Positions 34,351 through 44,600 of a stretch of 64,000 nucleotides of DNA are shown piece after piece. The notes under the pieces are model-generated. The model was not told where the DNA came from. It saw only the letters and a list, made by a program, of their open reading frames with translations, and did no database searches. Within the stretch, counting starts at the first letter, position 1; each line of letters opens with the position of its first letter. The position numbers and the translations under genes were made by a program. The DNA comes from Cohaesibacter celericrescens (GTDB taxonomy: Bacteria; Pseudomonadota; Alphaproteobacteria; Rhizobiales; Cohaesibacteraceae), in the NCBI RefSeq assembly GCF_002866925.1, contig NZ_PKUQ01000001.1, positions 558,001-622,000 of the forward strand, given 5' to 3'.

Positions 34351-37029
34351 CTACTCAGCTGCCTCACGCGTAGTCTGATCAATAGCTTGTTGAATTTCCG
34401 ATTTGCAGGAGCCACAATTGGTGCCAGCATTCAAGCAATCTCCGATCGCCTTAACGCTGGAACACCCCTTAACAACGGCGCTTTGAATCTGATTGAAGCC
34501 AACAGAGAAGCAGGAACAAACAATAGCGCCTGGATCCGGCTGATCCTGCCCTGCCCGACCAGCAATCACTAAATGTCGTTTTTTTGCCTCATCGAAACAC
34601 GTGCTCAGCAAACCGGCAGCCCAACTGCGTGATGCTGCAACAGGGCGAGTGCCGACAAACAGGATGCCCACCAATTGTCCCTTTTGAAAACAAGCGTGCC
34701 TATGCTGTCCGCTTTTAGCATCCTCATATTCCAGCCAGTCTGCACTTTGCGTTAGGCCAAATAAATTATGCGCAAAGTGCGCTAAATCGGGCTTCATTGT
34801 TTCAAATGCCAACTCGACCTGCCATCCATCCGGAACACGAGCGAGTGCCCAATATTCAGCATCGATGTGATCTGGTTTTTCTCTGACAATCGCAAACGCA
34901 AACTGTTGCATGCGGGCAAAATGCACAGACACCGCCGTCGATTTTGAGGCCGGTTGACCCGAGAAGGGATCCGTGACAGCGCGCACCAATGTATCGACAC
35001 GGGCGTTGCTGGCATATTGCTCATTCCAATGAAACGGCGCAAACACTTGCCCCTTCTTTACTCTATGGGTGATCAAGGCGCGTAACAAAACATCACCATG
35101 ATCGCTTCTCACACTGACGAGCTCAGCCTCGCGTATGCCCAATACCAAGGCATCCTTAGGATTGATTTCAACAAACGGTTCCGCGATATGCTGCGCCAAG
35201 CGGGGCGATTTCCCCGTGCGTGTCATGGTGTGCCATTGGTCCCGCAAACGTCCGGTATTTAGCAGCATGGGACGGGCATCAGTCCTATCGCTCGGTGCCT
35301 CGCTGTGAACGGCCACAAAGCGTCCTTTTCGATCAGCGGTATAAAAGCCACCATTGGCAAAGAAGCGCGTCTGGCTGGGCTCGGCACCCACCTTCCGTGG
35401 CCATTGGAATGGCTCCAAGGCATCATAAGCAGGCTTTTCAATGCCCGCCAAAGCCCCAATATCAAAGTCTCTGTCGCCGGCATTGCCATAGGCAGACAAG
35501 GCGGCATATTCAGCAAAAATCTCAGCGGTTGTTTCATATTGGAAAGCATCAGCAAACCCCATCCGTCGCGCGACTTCACAAATGTGCCACCAGTCTGGCT
35601 TGGATTCACCCATAGGCTCTCGAAACGGGCGCTGGCGCGAAATCCGGCGTTCGGAGTTGGTCACGGTGCCGTCCTTTTCGCCCCAATCAGCTGCGGGCAA
35701 CAGCACGTGTCCATATTGCGACGTGTCGGTTTTTGCCTGCACTTCAGAGACGACCACAAAGGGACAGGCTTGAATGGCTTCGGCCACCTTGTCCGCTTCC
35801 GGCATGGAAACAACTGGATTGGTGGACATGATCCATAGCGCTTTGATGTTGCCCTCACGTACCGCTTTGAACAAGTCCACAGCCTTTAGACCCGGCTTCT
35901 TGGTCAGATTGGGCGCGCTCCAAAATTCACTTACTAGGGCGCGGTGATCCTCGCGTTCCAGCTCCATATGAGACGCCAGCAAATTGGCCAATCCGCCCAC
36001 TTCTCGCCCCCCCATAGCATTTGGCTGTCCAGTAACAGAAAACGGGCCCATGCCCTCACGGCCAATACGGCCCGTTGCCAAATGGCAATTGATGATGGAA
36101 TTGACCTTATCGGTACCAACGCAAGATTGATTGACCCCTTGACTGTAAATTGTCACGGCCTTTTCTGTTGTCAGAAAGAGATCATAAAACGTAGCCAGCT
36201 CACTCTGTGTCAGCCCCGTCAACTCTGCAACCTTGGAAGGAGACGATCCATCGATTGCGCTTGTCAATGCATCAGAAAAGCCTGATGTGTGCTGCTCAAT
36301 ATAGTCAGCATTCAAGCCGTCATGCAGGGAAAGATGATCAAGCAGCCCATTAAAAAGAGCCACGTCGCCATTGGGTTCAATCGGTAAATAGAGATCGCAA
36401 ATATCGGCGGTCATCGTGCGTCGAGGGTCGATCAACACGACCTTCATCTCTGGTCGTGCTTGCTTGGCCGCTGCAATACGCTGATAAAGTACTGGATGGC
36501 ACCAAGCCAAATTGGATCCGACCAACGTAATTAAGTCGGCTTTCTCGAGATCTTCATATATCCCCGGCACCGTATCGGTTCCAAAGGCTCGACGGTGACC
36601 TGCTACGGATGATGCCATACAAAGCCGTGAGTTGGTGTCGATATTGCTCGCTCCCACAAAGCCCTTCATCCATTTGTTGGCAACGTAGTAATCTTCGGTC
36701 AGAATCTGACCTGCTGCATAAATAGCAACAGATTCCGGTCCATACTCAGCAATCGCCTCGCTGAATTTGCTGGCAACCAAATCAAGAGCGGTATCCCAAT
36801 CGGTTCTCTCACCATAAATACTGGGAGTTAACAGCCGCCCTTCATAACCAGTGGTCTCCCCCAGTGCAGATCCTTTGGAGCACAGTCGGCCAAAATTGGC
36901 GGGATGCTCCGGGTCGCCTCTCACTACAATGCTATTGTCGGTTTTTTTGCGCGCAAGAACCCCACAGCCAACCCCGCAGTAAGGGCAAGTAGTCCGAATT
37001 TCATCATTTTGTTTTGGCCGGTTTTGCAT
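34351..37029 (-). CDS. nasA: Assimilatory nitrate reductase catalytic subunit
   Basis: Cytoplasmic molybdenum enzyme that reduces nitrate to nitrite. The 892-residue protein starts with the [4Fe-4S] motif TCPYCGVGCGVL (Cys15, 18, 22, with the fourth Cys in RLCSKGSALG), continues with the bis-MGD-binding molybdopterin domains (SRLCMASSV, VTGQPNAMGGREVGG, FAPFHWN), and ends with a BFD-like [2Fe-2S] domain (VCSCFSVGFNQI and GTNCGSCKSEI). The extra C-terminal domain is typical of NasA that takes electrons from a separate partner. It lies 118 bases after nirD in the nitrate cluster. Confidence 0.96.
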   Translation of the reverse strand: MQNRPKQNDEIRTTCPYCGVGCGVLARKKTDNSIVVRGDPEHPANFGRLCSKGSALGETTGYEGRLLTPSIYGERTDWDTALDLVASKFSEAIAEYGPESVAIYAAGQILTEDYYVANKWMKGFVGASNIDTNSRLCMASSVAGHRRAFGTDTVPGIYEDLEKADLITLVGSNLAWCHPVLYQRIAAAKQARPEMKVVLIDPRRTMTADICDLYLPIEPNGDVALFNGLLDHLSLHDGLNADYIEQHTSGFSDALTSAIDGSSPSKVAELTGLTQSELATFYDLFLTTEKAVTIYSQGVNQSCVGTDKVNSIINCHLATGRIGREGMGPFSVTGQPNAMGGREVGGLANLLASHMELEREDHRALVSEFWSAPNLTKKPGLKAVDLFKAVREGNIKALWIMSTNPVVSMPEADKVAEAIQACPFVVVSEVQAKTDTSQYGHVLLPAADWGEKDGTVTNSERRISRQRPFREPMGESKPDWWHICEVARRMGFADAFQYETTAEIFAEYAALSAYGNAGDRDFDIGALAGIEKPAYDALEPFQWPRKVGAEPSQTRFFANGGFYTADRKGRFVAVHSEAPSDRTDARPMLLNTGRLRDQWHTMTRTGKSPRLAQHIAEPFVEINPKDALVLGIREAELVSVRSDHGDVLLRALITHRVKKGQVFAPFHWNEQYASNARVDTLVRAVTDPFSGQPASKSTAVSVHFARMQQFAFAIVREKPDHIDAEYWALARVPDGWQVELAFETMKPDLAHFAHNLFGLTQSADWLEYEDAKSGQHRHACFQKGQLVGILFVGTRPVAASRSWAAGLLSTCFDEAKKRHLVIAGRAGQDQPDPGAIVCSCFSVGFNQIQSAVVKGCSSVKAIGDCLNAGTNCGSCKSEIQQAIDQTTREAAE

Positions 37030-37147
37030 GGGTCTTTAGCCTGGTTTTTCGAGAATTGGGCACAGTTGTGGCTTGCACTGCCGAATAACTTGAGCTCATA
37101 CACCAAAGGTTAAACGCAATTGTGTCTGAGCTTTTGTCATCAGGGGA

Positions 37148-37489
37148 CTAAGCTGCTTTGGCTGCGGGTGATAAAGAAATCTGCAATATTCCGCCCTCTA
37201 GTCGCACGGGATACGTAGCCACTTGCCCCACATCAGCACCCATCGCCTCGCCCGTTTCCAGTGAAATTTCCCAATTACAAATCGGGCAAGCGACACTGGC
37301 GTCGCCTACGATGCCCTGACTTATCGGGCCATCACAATTGGTGCAGACATCTTCCAAAGCGAAGATGCGGTCATCAAAGGTGCGGAAAATCGCGATGACA
37401 ACAGCGCCATATTTCACCCGGCGGGCACCGCGTTGCGGGATGTCGCTTATCGACCCAATTTTGGTCCATATTTCAGCTGTAATGTTCAT
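37148..37489 (-). CDS. nirD: Nitrite reductase small subunit
   Basis: A 113-residue Rieske-fold subunit of NADH-dependent assimilatory nitrite reductase. The positions of a Rieske cluster read CTNC and CPICNW, so the two His ligands of a true Rieske centre are absent and no standard cluster is expected; this is also the case in other NirD proteins. Its start codon shares one base with the nirB stop (TAATG), showing tight coupling. Confidence 0.93.
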   Translation of the reverse strand: MNITAEIWTKIGSISDIPQRGARRVKYGAVVIAIFRTFDDRIFALEDVCTNCDGPISQGIVGDASVACPICNWEISLETGEAMGADVGQVATYPVRLEGGILQISLSPAAKAA

Positions 37490-39936
37490 TATTCTGCTGC
37501 CTCGCGTTCCAAAACGGCCATGGGATTAAACTCGTGTTTGTCCTTGCCGGAGACGCGCTCTGACCACGGGTCCACTTGTGCAAATTTCTGGCTATAGACA
37601 AAGCGCTCATACAAGGCTTTGCGTAAGTCTCCATCTTCCATGATCAACGTGCGGATGGTGTCGAAACCGCGACGCTTGCACCATTTGTAGATGCGCTCCA
37701 GATAATGGCCTTCTTCGCGGTAGAGTTGGATCAACGCCACCACATGTTCCATGACAGCTTCTTCGGTCTCCACAAGGCCCAACACTTCGGTGCCTTTGAT
37801 GTCCAGACCGGCTGCGCCACCAAAGTGGATTTCATAACCGGCTTGCACGCAGATAATTCCGATGTCTTTGCAAGTCGCTTCAGAACAGTTGCGCGGACAA
37901 CCGGACACTGCCAGTTTCAGCTTGGCTGGTGTCCACGCACCCCATGTGAATTTCTCGATTTTGATGCCAAGACCGGTCGAATCCTGCGTACCAAAGCGGC
38001 ACCAGTCAGAACCAACACAGGTTTTCACCGTGCGTAGACCCTTGGCATAGGCTTGGCCGGAGACAAACCCCACCTTGCCCAGATCTTCCCAAACCCCCAA
38101 AAGATCTTCTTTTTGGATGCCGAGCAAATCAATACGCTGACCGCCGGTCATTTTGACAGAAGGAATGTCAAACTTATCGACCACATCGGCAATGGCGCGC
38201 AACTCGGCGGCATTGGTCACGCCTCCCCACATGCGCGGCACCACGCTATAGGTACCATCTTTCTGGATGTTGGCATGCACACGCTCATTGATGAAACGGG
38301 ATTGATAATCGTCCTCATACTCACCGGGCCATTCTGCCACCAGATAATAGTTAAGCGCCGGACGACATTTTGCGCAACCGGTCGAGCTTTTCCATTCCAG
38401 CGCCTGAAGTACTTCCGGAATGGTCTTAAGCCGCTTTTGCTTGATCGCCTGACGAACAACCTCATGCCCATGATCGGTGCAGCCACAAACCGGCGTGACC
38501 GCATCGGGGTTGTAGGAATCTCCAAGGGTCAGTTGCAGCAAGTTACCAACCAGATTGGAACAGGTGCCACAGGAAGCTGAAGCTTTGGTGTGGGCGCGAA
38601 CTTCATCAAGGCTGGTAAGACCAAGTTCTGTGATAGAATTAGTAATCGTTGATTTGCAAATGCCGTTACAGCCGCAGATTTCCGCATCATCTGGCAACGC
38701 TGCAACGGCCTCCATGGGGTCCAGGGGGGCACCTCCCTGAAACGCCGGACCAAAGATCAATGTCTCGCGCATTTCGGAAACATCGGTGCCTTTCTTGAGC
38801 ATGTCAAAGAACCATGGTCCATCAGCGGTTTCGCCATACAGCACTGCACCGATGATCTTTTCGTCTTTTAGAACGAGACGCTTGTAAACGCCGGCCGTGG
38901 CATCGCGCAGGACAATTTCCTCGCGGTCTTCACCTTCGGCAAAGTCACCTGCAGAATAGAGATCAATACCCGTCACTTTCAGCTTGGTCGCTGTGACCGA
39001 ACCGTGATATTCCGTGTTGCCCTGCAGCAGATGATCGGCAAGAACCTTGCCCATTTCATACAAAGGCGCAACCAATCCATAACAAAGGCCCCTATGCTCG
39101 GCGCACTCACCCAAAGCATAGACATCAGGGTCAGAGGTGACCATCTGATCGTCGACAAGAACTCCCCTATTGCATTCGATGCCAATTTCCTTGGCAAGGC
39201 CCATGGCTGGACGAATACCGACAGCCATCACCACGATTGACGCTTCAATCACAGTGCCGTCTTCCAGCTCAATACCGCCAACACGACCGTCTTTTTCAAT
39301 GATCGCCTTGGAGTTGGCTTCGGTCAGAACATCAATGCCACGGGCCTGAATGGCCTGCTTGAGCAGATGACCAGAGGCCTCATCCATTTGCCGTTCCATC
39401 AAGGTCGGCATCAGATGCAAAACAGTGACATCCATGCCCTGTTCTTTCAGGCCAGCAGCCGCTTCAAGGCCCAGCAAACCGCCACCGATGACAATAGCCC
39501 GTCCGCCGCCTTTAGCCGCGTTGAGCATGCCTTCGACATCATCCAGATCGCGATAAACCATCACGCCATTCAAATTATGCCCCGGAATGGGAATAATGAA
39601 AGGCGACGATCCGGTTGCGATCACCAGCTTGTCGTAAGAAGCGGTGATGCCCGCCTCAGATGTTACGGTCTTGGCGTCGCGATCAATCTTGGTAACCTTG
39701 GCACCTTTATGTAGCGTGACATTATGCTCGGCGTACCAAGCATCCCCATGGGTGATGATGTCTTCATAGCTCTTTTCGCCAGACAACACAGGCGACAGCA
39801 TCAAACGGTTATAATTGACGCGCGGTTCGGCATTAAAGATGGTCACCTCATAGGCATCACGGTCTGCTTCAAATAAATATTCAAGCATCCGGCCCGGTGC
39901 CATGCCATTGCCAACGATGACAAGTTTTTTACTCAT
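37489..39936 (-). CDS. nirB: Nitrite reductase (NADH) large subunit
   Basis: Reduces nitrite to ammonium with NADH in the cytoplasm. The 815-residue protein has an N-terminal FAD/NAD domain (VIVGNGMAPGRMLE, AIVIGGGLLGLEAA), two BFD-like [2Fe-2S] segments (CGCNGICKSTI with CGTC, and CGCTDHG with CAKC), and the sirohaem/[4Fe-4S] domain (CVGSDWCRFG and SGCPRNCSEATC). The ATG at 39936 follows AAGGA; a GTG six codons upstream would overlap the preceding gene. nirD overlaps by one base. Confidence 0.96.
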   Translation of the reverse strand: MSKKLVIVGNGMAPGRMLEYLFEADRDAYEVTIFNAEPRVNYNRLMLSPVLSGEKSYEDIITHGDAWYAEHNVTLHKGAKVTKIDRDAKTVTSEAGITASYDKLVIATGSSPFIIPIPGHNLNGVMVYRDLDDVEGMLNAAKGGGRAIVIGGGLLGLEAAAGLKEQGMDVTVLHLMPTLMERQMDEASGHLLKQAIQARGIDVLTEANSKAIIEKDGRVGGIELEDGTVIEASIVVMAVGIRPAMGLAKEIGIECNRGVLVDDQMVTSDPDVYALGECAEHRGLCYGLVAPLYEMGKVLADHLLQGNTEYHGSVTATKLKVTGIDLYSAGDFAEGEDREEIVLRDATAGVYKRLVLKDEKIIGAVLYGETADGPWFFDMLKKGTDVSEMRETLIFGPAFQGGAPLDPMEAVAALPDDAEICGCNGICKSTITNSITELGLTSLDEVRAHTKASASCGTCSNLVGNLLQLTLGDSYNPDAVTPVCGCTDHGHEVVRQAIKQKRLKTIPEVLQALEWKSSTGCAKCRPALNYYLVAEWPGEYEDDYQSRFINERVHANIQKDGTYSVVPRMWGGVTNAAELRAIADVVDKFDIPSVKMTGGQRIDLLGIQKEDLLGVWEDLGKVGFVSGQAYAKGLRTVKTCVGSDWCRFGTQDSTGLGIKIEKFTWGAWTPAKLKLAVSGCPRNCSEATCKDIGIICVQAGYEIHFGGAAGLDIKGTEVLGLVETEEAVMEHVVALIQLYREEGHYLERIYKWCKRRGFDTIRTLIMEDGDLRKALYERFVYSQKFAQVDPWSERVSGKDKHEFNPMAVLEREAAE

Positions 39937-39950
39937 TGGTCGGTCCTTAT

Positions 39951-41726
39951 TCACGCGGCTGTCCCAGTGGATTGACCACCGTTCGCATCGCTTTGATTTT
40001 TGGTCTGGCGCGCAAGGCGCGTGGCGCGTTTTTGCTGAATGGACTTGAGCTGTTCTGCGCTTGGGTCAGCGCCGCCCTCATAGGCTTCAAGGAAGTCAAG
40101 AAGCTCTTCGCGGAAGGCGTAATATTCAGGATGATCCAGCAGCTCTTTGCGCGAGCGTGGGCGTGGCAAATCCACATCCATGATGTTGCCTATTTTGGCA
40201 TTCGGTCCGTTCGACATCATCACCACGCGGTCGGCTAGCAAGATCGCTTCATCGACATCATGGGTCACGCAAATGGCTGTCACTTGGGTCTGTTTCCAGA
40301 CATCCATCAACACATCCTGCAATTCCCAACGCGTCAGGCTGTCGAGCATGCCAAATGGTTCATCAAGCAATAAAAGCTTGGGTGACAATGCAAATGCCCG
40401 TGCAATGCCAACCCTTTGCTGCATGCCGTTTGACATATCAAGAGCTGCACGATGCATGGAATCGCCCAAACCCACACGGGCGAGATAATATTCGACAATA
40501 TCCTTACGCTCGGCTTGGGAGGTGTTAGAGAACACCTGATCAACCCCCAGCTTGACATTCTCATAAGCGCTCAACCAAGGCATTAGGCTCGGAGCCTGAA
40601 AGACCACCGCACGTTCGGGTCCAGCACCGATGACTTCCTTGCCATCCAGAATAATGCCGCCTTCAGTAATGGGGTTGAGCCCGGCTGCCATAGAAAGAAC
40701 AGTAGATTTCCCGCAGCCGGAGTGTCCGATCAGCGTTATGAACTCGCCTTTTTTCATCTTCAGGTCAAAACCATCAACGACCGTCAAGGGCCCTTTTGGT
40801 GTCGGGTAGATTTTTTTTACTTGAGAAAATTCGACGTAACGATCCTTGACATCAATGTCCGTATCAGCCTTGGCACTTGCCTTGGCTTTTGTATTGAGAT
40901 CCAACGGCACAACATTGGGCATCTGGATGTCACTTTCCAGATCCGCTCCGCGATCCAGACCAACCGTGATGAGATAGTCGGTGATCGTAGCCCGCAAATT
41001 GATAAAATCATCGTTGCTGTTCATTGCGGCACGCTCACGAGGGCGCGCCAGATCAACCTTAAATTCGGGGCCCAAAGTCGCGTTTGGCCCCGGTGTCAAC
41101 GGGATGACACGGTCAGCCAGCAAAATGGCCTCATCAACATCGTTGGTGATCAGGATGATCGTTTTTTTCTCTTTGCTCGAAATCTCGGCAAATTCATCCT
41201 GCAATTTGGCCCGCGTCAAAGCATCCAACGCCGACAGCGGTTCATCCATCAACAAAATGTCGGGCCTCATGGCAAGGGCACGGGCCACCGCAACACGCTG
41301 TCGCATACCACCGGACAATTCAGCAGGTTTGCGATCTCGTGCGTGAGTTAGACCCACCATATCAATATAGTGACTGATGATCTCTTCGCGCTCGGTAGCT
41401 GGCATCTTATTGAAGACGGCATCCACCGCGAGCTTGATGTTGCCATGCACAGACAGCCATGGCATCAGCGAATATGATTGAAACACCACACCACGCTCAG
41501 GGCCGGGACCGGAAATTTCCTTGCCGCGATAAATAACCCCGCCCTGATCTGGCTCGACCAGGCCAGCAATGGCAGAAATCAGTGTGGATTTGCCTGAGCC
41601 GGAAAAACCGAGGATAGCGATGAATTCACCCTCCTCCACATCGAGGAAAATATTATCCAGAACATCATTGCGGTTCTTACCTTCACCAAACCCCTTGGAC
41701 AGGCCGGATATTTGCAAAATAGACAT
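39951..41726 (-). CDS. nrtCD: Nitrate ABC transporter, two fused ATPase domains
   Basis: A 591-residue protein that contains two complete ABC ATPases in one chain. The first (about 1-260) has GFSGSGKS, LSGGMRQR and LLMDEPLSALD; the second (about 290-550) has GHSGCGKS, MSNGMQQR and LLLDEPFGMLD. Each resembles NrtD. In cyanobacteria NrtC and NrtD are separate and NrtC ends in a solute-binding domain; here that domain is absent and the two ATPases are joined. It would energise the NrtB permease. It sits between nrtB and nirB. The symbol is descriptive. Confidence 0.92.
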   Translation of the reverse strand: MSILQISGLSKGFGEGKNRNDVLDNIFLDVEEGEFIAILGFSGSGKSTLISAIAGLVEPDQGGVIYRGKEISGPGPERGVVFQSYSLMPWLSVHGNIKLAVDAVFNKMPATEREEIISHYIDMVGLTHARDRKPAELSGGMRQRVAVARALAMRPDILLMDEPLSALDALTRAKLQDEFAEISSKEKKTIILITNDVDEAILLADRVIPLTPGPNATLGPEFKVDLARPRERAAMNSNDDFINLRATITDYLITVGLDRGADLESDIQMPNVVPLDLNTKAKASAKADTDIDVKDRYVEFSQVKKIYPTPKGPLTVVDGFDLKMKKGEFITLIGHSGCGKSTVLSMAAGLNPITEGGIILDGKEVIGAGPERAVVFQAPSLMPWLSAYENVKLGVDQVFSNTSQAERKDIVEYYLARVGLGDSMHRAALDMSNGMQQRVGIARAFALSPKLLLLDEPFGMLDSLTRWELQDVLMDVWKQTQVTAICVTHDVDEAILLADRVVMMSNGPNAKIGNIMDVDLPRPRSRKELLDHPEYYAFREELLDFLEAYEGGADPSAEQLKSIQQKRATRLARQTKNQSDANGGQSTGTAA

Positions 41727-41745
41727 GTGCTATCCTTTGTGTCGA

Positions 41746-42858
41746 TTAACGGTTTGACGAAAAAGTGAAGGCTTGCTGCAGAGCATACATCAGGCGATCC
41801 AGCATAAAGCCGATGAGGCCGATGGTTAGAACTGCAACAATGATTTTGGCCAAAGACTGCGATGACCCATTCTGGAATTCATCCCACACAAATTTGCCAA
41901 GGCCGGGGTTCTGAGCCAGCATTTCAGCGGCAATCAACACCATCCAGCCAACACCAAGCGATAGGCGCAATCCGGTGAAGATCAAAGGCAGGGAAGACGG
42001 CAATACCAGCTTGGTGATTACTTTGGAGGTTGGCAGCTGAAGAACCTTAGAAACATTGACCAAATCCTTATCGATAGACGCAACACCAAGAGCGGTGTTG
42101 ATCAGCGTTGGCCACAGTGAGCACAAGGTTACAGTGACAGCCGAAACCACCAGCGATTTAGGCATCCAATCGTAGGAATTAACATACAACGCCGAGACGA
42201 TCATGGTCACAATGGGCAACCATGCCAGAGGCGAGACAGGCTTGAAAATTTGAATTAGAGGCGTGATGGCCGAATTGAAGCTTTGAGAGAGGCCCGACGC
42301 GATACCTAGCGGCACCGCAATGATCGTCGCAATGACAAAACCCAATCCAACCGTCACCAGCGATGTAAAAATCTGATCGATATAGGTTGGCTTGCCTGTG
42401 AAGGCCCGTACCTTGACCTTGTCCGATTTACCAGCAGCAATCAGTTTTGCATTGCGCACGTCTTGGCGTTCATAAAAGGCTGTTTCTTTTGCGCGGGTGC
42501 GGGTGTGGTCATCCCAAAGATTGATGGTCTGATCCCAAACCTGAACTGGCCCCGGGATCGCGCCGAGTGACGTTTGAACCTGAGGCGCAAATCCAGCCCA
42601 GAGCATCACGAAAAACCCAATGCCAACTAGCGGCAGGATCAAAGTCTGCTTGAGCACGCCAAGCTGCTCACGTGGGTTATCGCCTGCGGCAATTTTAAGC
42701 AACGGAACAAGCCAGGAAAACCCCAGAGCATTCATCCATCCACTTGTTTTGTTGATTGCTGAAAAGATCCGCTCACGACCGGCGCCGTCGGAGGTTGCAT
42801 TTTGGGTTACGTCTGTCACGGTCCTAGTGTCCTGTTCCAAAGCCACTTCACATTTCAA
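41746..42858 (-). CDS. nrtB: Nitrate ABC transporter permease
   Basis: A 370-residue inner-membrane protein of the NrtB/SsuC permease group. The N-terminal 120 residues hold one span (LPLVGIGFFVMLWAGF) and a long periplasmic loop; the core has about six spans with the conserved cytoplasmic loop VSKVLQLPTSKVITKLVLPSSLP and the end GWMVLIAAEMLAQNPGLG. The long N-terminal part is usual for the alphaproteobacterial form. It lies between nrtA and the fused ATPase gene. Confidence 0.92.
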   Translation of the reverse strand: MKCEVALEQDTRTVTDVTQNATSDGAGRERIFSAINKTSGWMNALGFSWLVPLLKIAAGDNPREQLGVLKQTLILPLVGIGFFVMLWAGFAPQVQTSLGAIPGPVQVWDQTINLWDDHTRTRAKETAFYERQDVRNAKLIAAGKSDKVKVRAFTGKPTYIDQIFTSLVTVGLGFVIATIIAVPLGIASGLSQSFNSAITPLIQIFKPVSPLAWLPIVTMIVSALYVNSYDWMPKSLVVSAVTVTLCSLWPTLINTALGVASIDKDLVNVSKVLQLPTSKVITKLVLPSSLPLIFTGLRLSLGVGWMVLIAAEMLAQNPGLGKFVWDEFQNGSSQSLAKIIVAVLTIGLIGFMLDRLMYALQQAFTFSSNR

Positions 42859-43021
42859 TCAACAGTGAAGGGCTCCTACTGTTGGGTGTCGCGCCATCCT
42901 GATCCACAAACCACATGGTTTTCGGGGGAAGGACAGTCTGGTTGATCCTGTATGATCAGAAGAAGAAGAAGGGCGGTAGAGAGGGGGAAGCCACCCTTCC
43001 CAAGTTTTTCTTGGAGAAAGA

Positions 43022-44431
43022 CTATTTCACAGTGCCGTTTTCAACCATCTGACCGGTTTTCAGACCAATGGTCTGGGCATCGATATAAGCGTTTGGCTGG
43101 GTGCCGTCATAGGTGACGCCATCGATGAAAGCGTTGGTTGGTTCACGGTAACCATTGCTGTCCCACGGAAAGTCAGCTTCAGCTACGATACCATCTTCAA
43201 CCAACAATTTTGCTGCTTTGAGATAAACGTCTGGCAGATAAACCGACTTGGCTGTTTCCGCGTACCATGCGTCGTCTTTCTGATCGGAAATCTGACCCCA
43301 ACGGCGCATCTGTGTCAGATACCAAACGGCATCAGAATAATAGGGATAGGTAGCAAAATAGCGGAAGAAGACGTTGAAGTCTGGTACATCGCGCTTATCA
43401 CCCTTTTCATATTCAAACGTACCGGTCATGGAGTTTGCGATGACTTCAGCATCCGCACCTACATATTCGGAGCGCGCCAGAATTTCCACGGCTTCTTCGC
43501 GATTGGCATTGTCATTTTCATCCAGCCACTGTGCGGCACGGATCAAAGCCTTTGTCAGAGCCAACGTCGTGTTGGGATATTCAACGGTGAATTCTTTAGT
43601 GAGGCCGAATACCTTTTCTGGGTTGTTTTTCCAGATTTCATAGTCGGTAATCACCGGAACGCCAATACCTTTAAAGACAGCCTGCTGGTTCCATGGTTCA
43701 CCGACGCAATAACCATTGATGGTCCCGGCTTCCATGGTGGACGGCATTTGTGGTGGAGGCGTTACGCTCAATAAAGCGTCAGCATTGATCTGACCGGAAA
43801 CATCATCCTTGGAATAGAATCCGGGATGAATGCCACCGGAGGCCAACCAGTAACGCAGCTCATAATTGTGTGTCGATACAGGGAAAACCATGCCCATGTT
43901 AAAAGGTTTGCCTTCATCCTTGAACTTGTCGACCACCGGCTTCAGCGCGTCTGCCTTGATAGGATGTACAGGCTTGCCGTTTTCCATTGGCACATAGTTT
44001 TTCATCATCGCCCAAATTTCGTTAGAGACGGTGATACCGTTGCCGTTCAAATCCATGGAGAATGGCGTTACGATATGTGCCTTGGTGCCAAACCCAATAG
44101 TGGCAGCGAGTGGTTGACCGGCCAGCATGTGCGCGCCGTCCAGCTCTCCGGTGATCACACGATCCAAAAGAACTTTCCAGTTGGCTTGCGGTTCAAGCGT
44201 AACAAACAAGCCTTCATCTTCAAAAAAGCCCATCTCGTATGCAATGGCGAGTGGTGCCATATCTGTCAACTTGATGAAACCAAACTTCAATTCGTCTTTT
44301 TCAACGTCCAGTATCTCGGCAAAAGCATGAGGTGTTGGCACCAAAGCACTGAATGTCATCAAGGCACCCACAACAAAGTTCTTGGTCCAAGTCTTTGATG
44401 CACTATCCACGGTTACGTTGTGTTTCGTCAC
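43022..44431 (-). CDS. nrtA: Nitrate-binding protein of the ABC transporter
   Basis: Periplasmic solute-binding protein of the NrtA/CmpA group, first gene of the transport and reduction run. A hydrophobic export signal ends near PTPHAFAE. The mature part starts with [23 protein letters not shown] and includes [12 protein letters not shown], a family block near the ligand site. I place the start at the GTG at 44431, which follows AAGGA by 7 bases; a GTG five codons upstream (44446) is also open but has a poor ribosome site. The leader shows a sigma-54 promoter and an antitermination switch. Confidence 0.93.
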   Translation of the reverse strand: MTKHNVTVDSASKTWTKNFVVGALMTFSALVPTPHAFAEILDVEKDELKFGFIKLTDMAPLAIAYEMGFFEDEGLFVTLEPQANWKVLLDRVITGELDGAHMLAGQPLAATIGFGTKAHIVTPFSMDLNGNGITVSNEIWAMMKNYVPMENGKPVHPIKADALKPVVDKFKDEGKPFNMGMVFPVSTHNYELRYWLASGGIHPGFYSKDDVSGQINADALLSVTPPPQMPSTMEAGTINGYCVGEPWNQQAVFKGIGVPVITDYEIWKNNPEKVFGLTKEFTVEYPNTTLALTKALIRAAQWLDENDNANREEAVEILARSEYVGADAEVIANSMTGTFEYEKGDKRDVPDFNVFFRYFATYPYYSDAVWYLTQMRRWGQISDQKDDAWYAETAKSVYLPDVYLKAAKLLVEDGIVAEADFPWDSNGYREPTNAFIDGVTYDGTQPNAYIDAQTIGLKTGQMVENGTVK

Positions 44432-44477
44432 GTTCAGATCCTTCACTCATCCAATGCGCCTCTAGGGCGGAAAATAC

Positions 44478-44537
44478 AAAAAAAGCCGCAGTTTGACATG
44501 CACCGGGAGGAGGAAGTGCAAATCAAACGGCGGCTTT
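44478..44537 (-). terminator. Leader terminator controlled by NasT
   Basis: On the minus strand AAAGCCGC-CGTTTGA pairs with TCAAACT-GCGGCTTT (one mismatch) and runs into seven T. An inner stem TGCAC/GTGCA is possible. It lies between the promoter and nrtA, so unregulated transcripts should stop here. Its 5' arm includes the loop and 3' arm of the second ANTAR hairpin, so the two structures exclude each other. Confidence 0.85.
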
Positions 44538-44561
44538 GCCGTAGTGCCCAGCAATGGACAC
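44527..44561 (-). promoter_or_regulatory. ANTAR-target RNA element with two hexaloop hairpins
   Basis: On the minus strand two hairpins follow each other with one base between. P1 (44561-44544): stem GTGTCC/GGGCAC, loop ATTGCT. P2 (44542-44527): stem ACGGC/GCCGT, loop AAAGCC. Both loops have six bases with A at position 1 and G at position 4, the known signature for ANTAR protein binding. P2 overlaps the 5' arm of the terminator, so NasT binding would prevent termination. Confidence 0.88.
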
Positions 44562-44600
44562 AAATTTTTATGGAACCAGCTTTGGCTCTGATCTTATCTA

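Noticed and set aside
37148..37489. NirD as a true Rieske iron-sulfur protein
   Set aside because: The two His ligands are absent (CTNC and CPICNW), so only the fold is likely kept.
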